Shown here piece after piece: positions 62,724-64,000 of a stretch of 64,000 nt of DNA (its first letter is position 1; each line of letters begins with the position of its first letter). This DNA is from Psychrobacillus antarcticus (GTDB taxonomy: Bacteria; Bacillota; Bacilli; Bacillales_A; Planococcaceae). A model generated the notes under the pieces. That model had not been told where the DNA came from, made no database searches, and saw nothing but the letters and a program-made list of their open reading frames with translations. The translations under genes and the position numbers were made by a program. The stretch is from assembly GCF_029533155.1 (NCBI RefSeq), contig NZ_JAIZDB010000002.1, positions 62,001-126,000 of the forward strand, given 5' to 3'.

Positions 62724-63803
62724 TTGACAAAACGTAAATTTGGATTAGGTCTATCACTTGTTCTAGCTGCTGGAACAATTCTTGGAGCATGTGGTTCAGA
62801 TGAAGAAACAACTACACCAAAAGAGTCAGAGGGTACAGGTTCAGAAGGTACTACTGAAGCAGTAGATTTTTCTTTAGCAATGGTTACTGACGTTGGCGGA
62901 ATTGATGACAAATCATTTAACACATCAGCTTGGCAAGGTATCGAAGCTTTTGGTAAAGAAAATGGTCTTGAAAAAGGCGAAGGTTACGACTACCTTCAAT
63001 CGGCTTCTGATGCTGACTACGTAACAAACTTAAACAACTTAGTACGTCGTGACTTCGACGTAGTTTACGGAGTTGGTTTCTTGATGGAACAACCAATTAA
63101 AACAATTGCTGAGCAAAAACCTGATTCTAATTTTGCAATCATAGATTCAATCGTTGACGCTCCAAACGTTGCTTCTGTAATGTTTAAAGAGCAAGAGGGT
63201 GCATTTTTAGCGGGTGTTGCTGCTGCTCTTATGTCAGAATCTAAACAAATCGGCTTTGTTGGTGGAATGGAAATTCCGGTAATCGAACGATTCCATGTAG
63301 GATTCATAGAAGGTGTTAAAGCAGTAGATCCATCGATCAAAGTAGATGTACAGTACACTGGTAAATTTGATGATGCAGCTCTTGGTAAAACAACTGCTAA
63401 CCGTATGTATTCTTCGGGCGTAGATATTATTTTCCACGCTGCTGGTGGTACTGGTAATGGTGTATTCGCAGAAGCAAAAGAACGTAAAACAAAAGATGCT
63501 AATGCAAACGTATGGGTAATCGGAGTTGACTCTGACCAATACGAAGAAGGTGCTGTTGGCGATACGAACGTTACGCTTACTTCTATGTTGAAAAAAGTAG
63601 GAACTGCAGTTCAAAATATTGCAAATGATGCAATGGCTGGAAACTTCCCAGGTGGTAAAACTGTAACTTATGGTTTAGCTGAAGAAGGTGTTGGTCTTGC
63701 TGATTCTCGTGGAGCAATCCCACAAGATGTTCTTGACCAAATTGATGAGTACGCTAAACAAATCGCTTCAGGCGAAATTACTGTTCCTGAAACAATGGAA
63801 TAA
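62724..63803 (+). CDS. nupN: BMP-family lipoprotein, nucleoside ABC transporter binding protein
   Basis: 359 residues from TTG 62724, with GGGGG at 62711-62715; ATG 62709 overlaps that site. Lipoprotein signal with lipobox ILGAC, Cys23 being the lipidated residue. The mature protein shows [33 protein letters not shown] being the BMP/Med family hallmark, and ending [10 protein letters not shown]. Resembles NupN (YufN) of Bacillus subtilis, a guanosine/nucleoside binding protein. An ATPase gene begins just downstream. Confidence 0.93.
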   Translation: MTKRKFGLGLSLVLAAGTILGACGSDEETTTPKESEGTGSEGTTEAVDFSLAMVTDVGGIDDKSFNTSAWQGIEAFGKENGLEKGEGYDYLQSASDADYVTNLNNLVRRDFDVVYGVGFLMEQPIKTIAEQKPDSNFAIIDSIVDAPNVASVMFKEQEGAFLAGVAAALMSESKQIGFVGGMEIPVIERFHVGFIEGVKAVDPSIKVDVQYTGKFDDAALGKTTANRMYSSGVDIIFHAAGGTGNGVFAEAKERKTKDANANVWVIGVDSDQYEEGAVGDTNVTLTSMLKKVGTAVQNIANDAMAGNFPGGKTVTYGLAEEGVGLADSRGAIPQDVLDQIDEYAKQIASGEITVPETME

Positions 63804-63820
63804 GTTAGTTTTTTAACATC

Positions 63821-63848
63821 ATAAAGACCGATTTTAATCGGTCTTTAT
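63821..63848 (+). terminator. Hairpin after nupN
   Basis: ATAAAGACCGATT and AATCGGTCTTTAT form a 13-bp perfect palindrome with almost no loop; the following stretch (GATATTTTAATT) is only weakly T-rich. Probably a partial terminator that makes binding protein in excess over the other transporter parts. Confidence 0.75.
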
Positions 63849-63989
63849 GATATTTTAATTAATAGAAGAAAGATTTTAAAAATTTAAAGTCTTTATTAAG
63901 TCTTATTATGAAACCTAACTTAAACTTACAAGATTTAAAGTCTTTCCTGTATTAATTTAGTACTAGTATGATAGTGGGGAGTGAATTCA

Positions 63990-64000
63990 TTGGATTATGT
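63990..64000 (+). CDS. nupO: Start of nucleoside ABC transporter ATPase (partial)
   Basis: TTG 63990 gives M-D-Y-V before the window ends, with GTGGGGAG at 63974-63981. Homologues of NupO (YufO) begin with a very similar peptide (MEYV/MDYV), and an ATPase gene is expected after nupN. Only the first codons are visible. Confidence 0.55.

Noticed and set aside
63882-63945. Direct repeats ATTTAAAGTCTTT (63882 and 63933) before nupO
   Set aside because: AT-rich and short; could be chance or a binding site, not enough to call.

Overview
The window is a low-GC, plus-strand-only stretch of a Gram-positive, motile, spore-forming Bacillales chromosome. Gene order, SigD/FliY/CheC/CheD-type motility, PolC, RNase J2, SpoIIIE and dipicolinate synthase all fit Bacillaceae/Planococcaceae. 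The abundance of structured intergenic repeats and the divergent details (no dapG, no tepA, enlarged FlgE and IF2) make Planococcaceae (Psychrobacillus/Sporosarcina/Lysinibacillus-like) my best guess, by inference only.

Region 1 (1-25984) is the fla/che operon: flgC (end only), fliE-fliF-fliG-fliH-fliI-fliJ-ylxF-fliK-flgD-(TIGR02530-like)-flgE-swrD-fliL-fliM-fliY-cheY-fliO-fliP-fliQ-fliR-flhB-flhA-flhF-flhG-cheB-cheA-cheW-cheC-cheD and a small unnamed membrane protein. It encodes the basal body, the export gate and its ATPase, hook assembly, the C-ring and the chemotaxis phosphorelay. A strong terminator follows, so sigD (26100) appears to have its own promoter instead of being simply co-transcribed. 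After sigD come a repeat element, an unnamed 100-residue protein and swrB.

Region 2 (28010-52400) is the translation, envelope and RNA block: rpsB-tsf-pyrH-frr, uppS-cdsA-dxr-rseP, polC, rimP-nusA-rnpM(ylxR)-ylxQ-infB-ylxP-rbfA-truB-ribF, rpsO, pnp and mlpA. Many gene pairs are separated by intrinsic terminators. Region 3 (53200-58962) is the dipicolinate/lysine branch (ymxH-like, dpaA, dpaB, asd, dapA) followed by rnjB. Region 4 (59467-end) holds spoIIIE/ftsK, a YmfC-type GntR regulator, the lipoprotein of a nucleoside (BMP/NupN-type) ABC transporter and the first codons of its ATPase.

The most unusual content is between genes. Three distinct families of short structured repeats (A: five copies; B: two; C: two) sit in the intergenic gaps. 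Into all three is spliced a roughly 57-nt cassette made of a closing stem and two 5-bp hairpins with nTCnn-type loops. The stem sequences differ between copies but the pairing is kept, which is the signature of selection on, or mechanistic need for, structure. In one place a cassette is inserted inside the first hairpin of another. A second module is shared exactly between families A and B. Other points of interest are a hairpin that places the swrD Shine-Dalgarno at a correct distance from its start codon, a large Ala-rich insertion in FlgE, and structured leaders before rnjB and ymxH. I could run no searches, so family names rest on motif and gene-order recognition.
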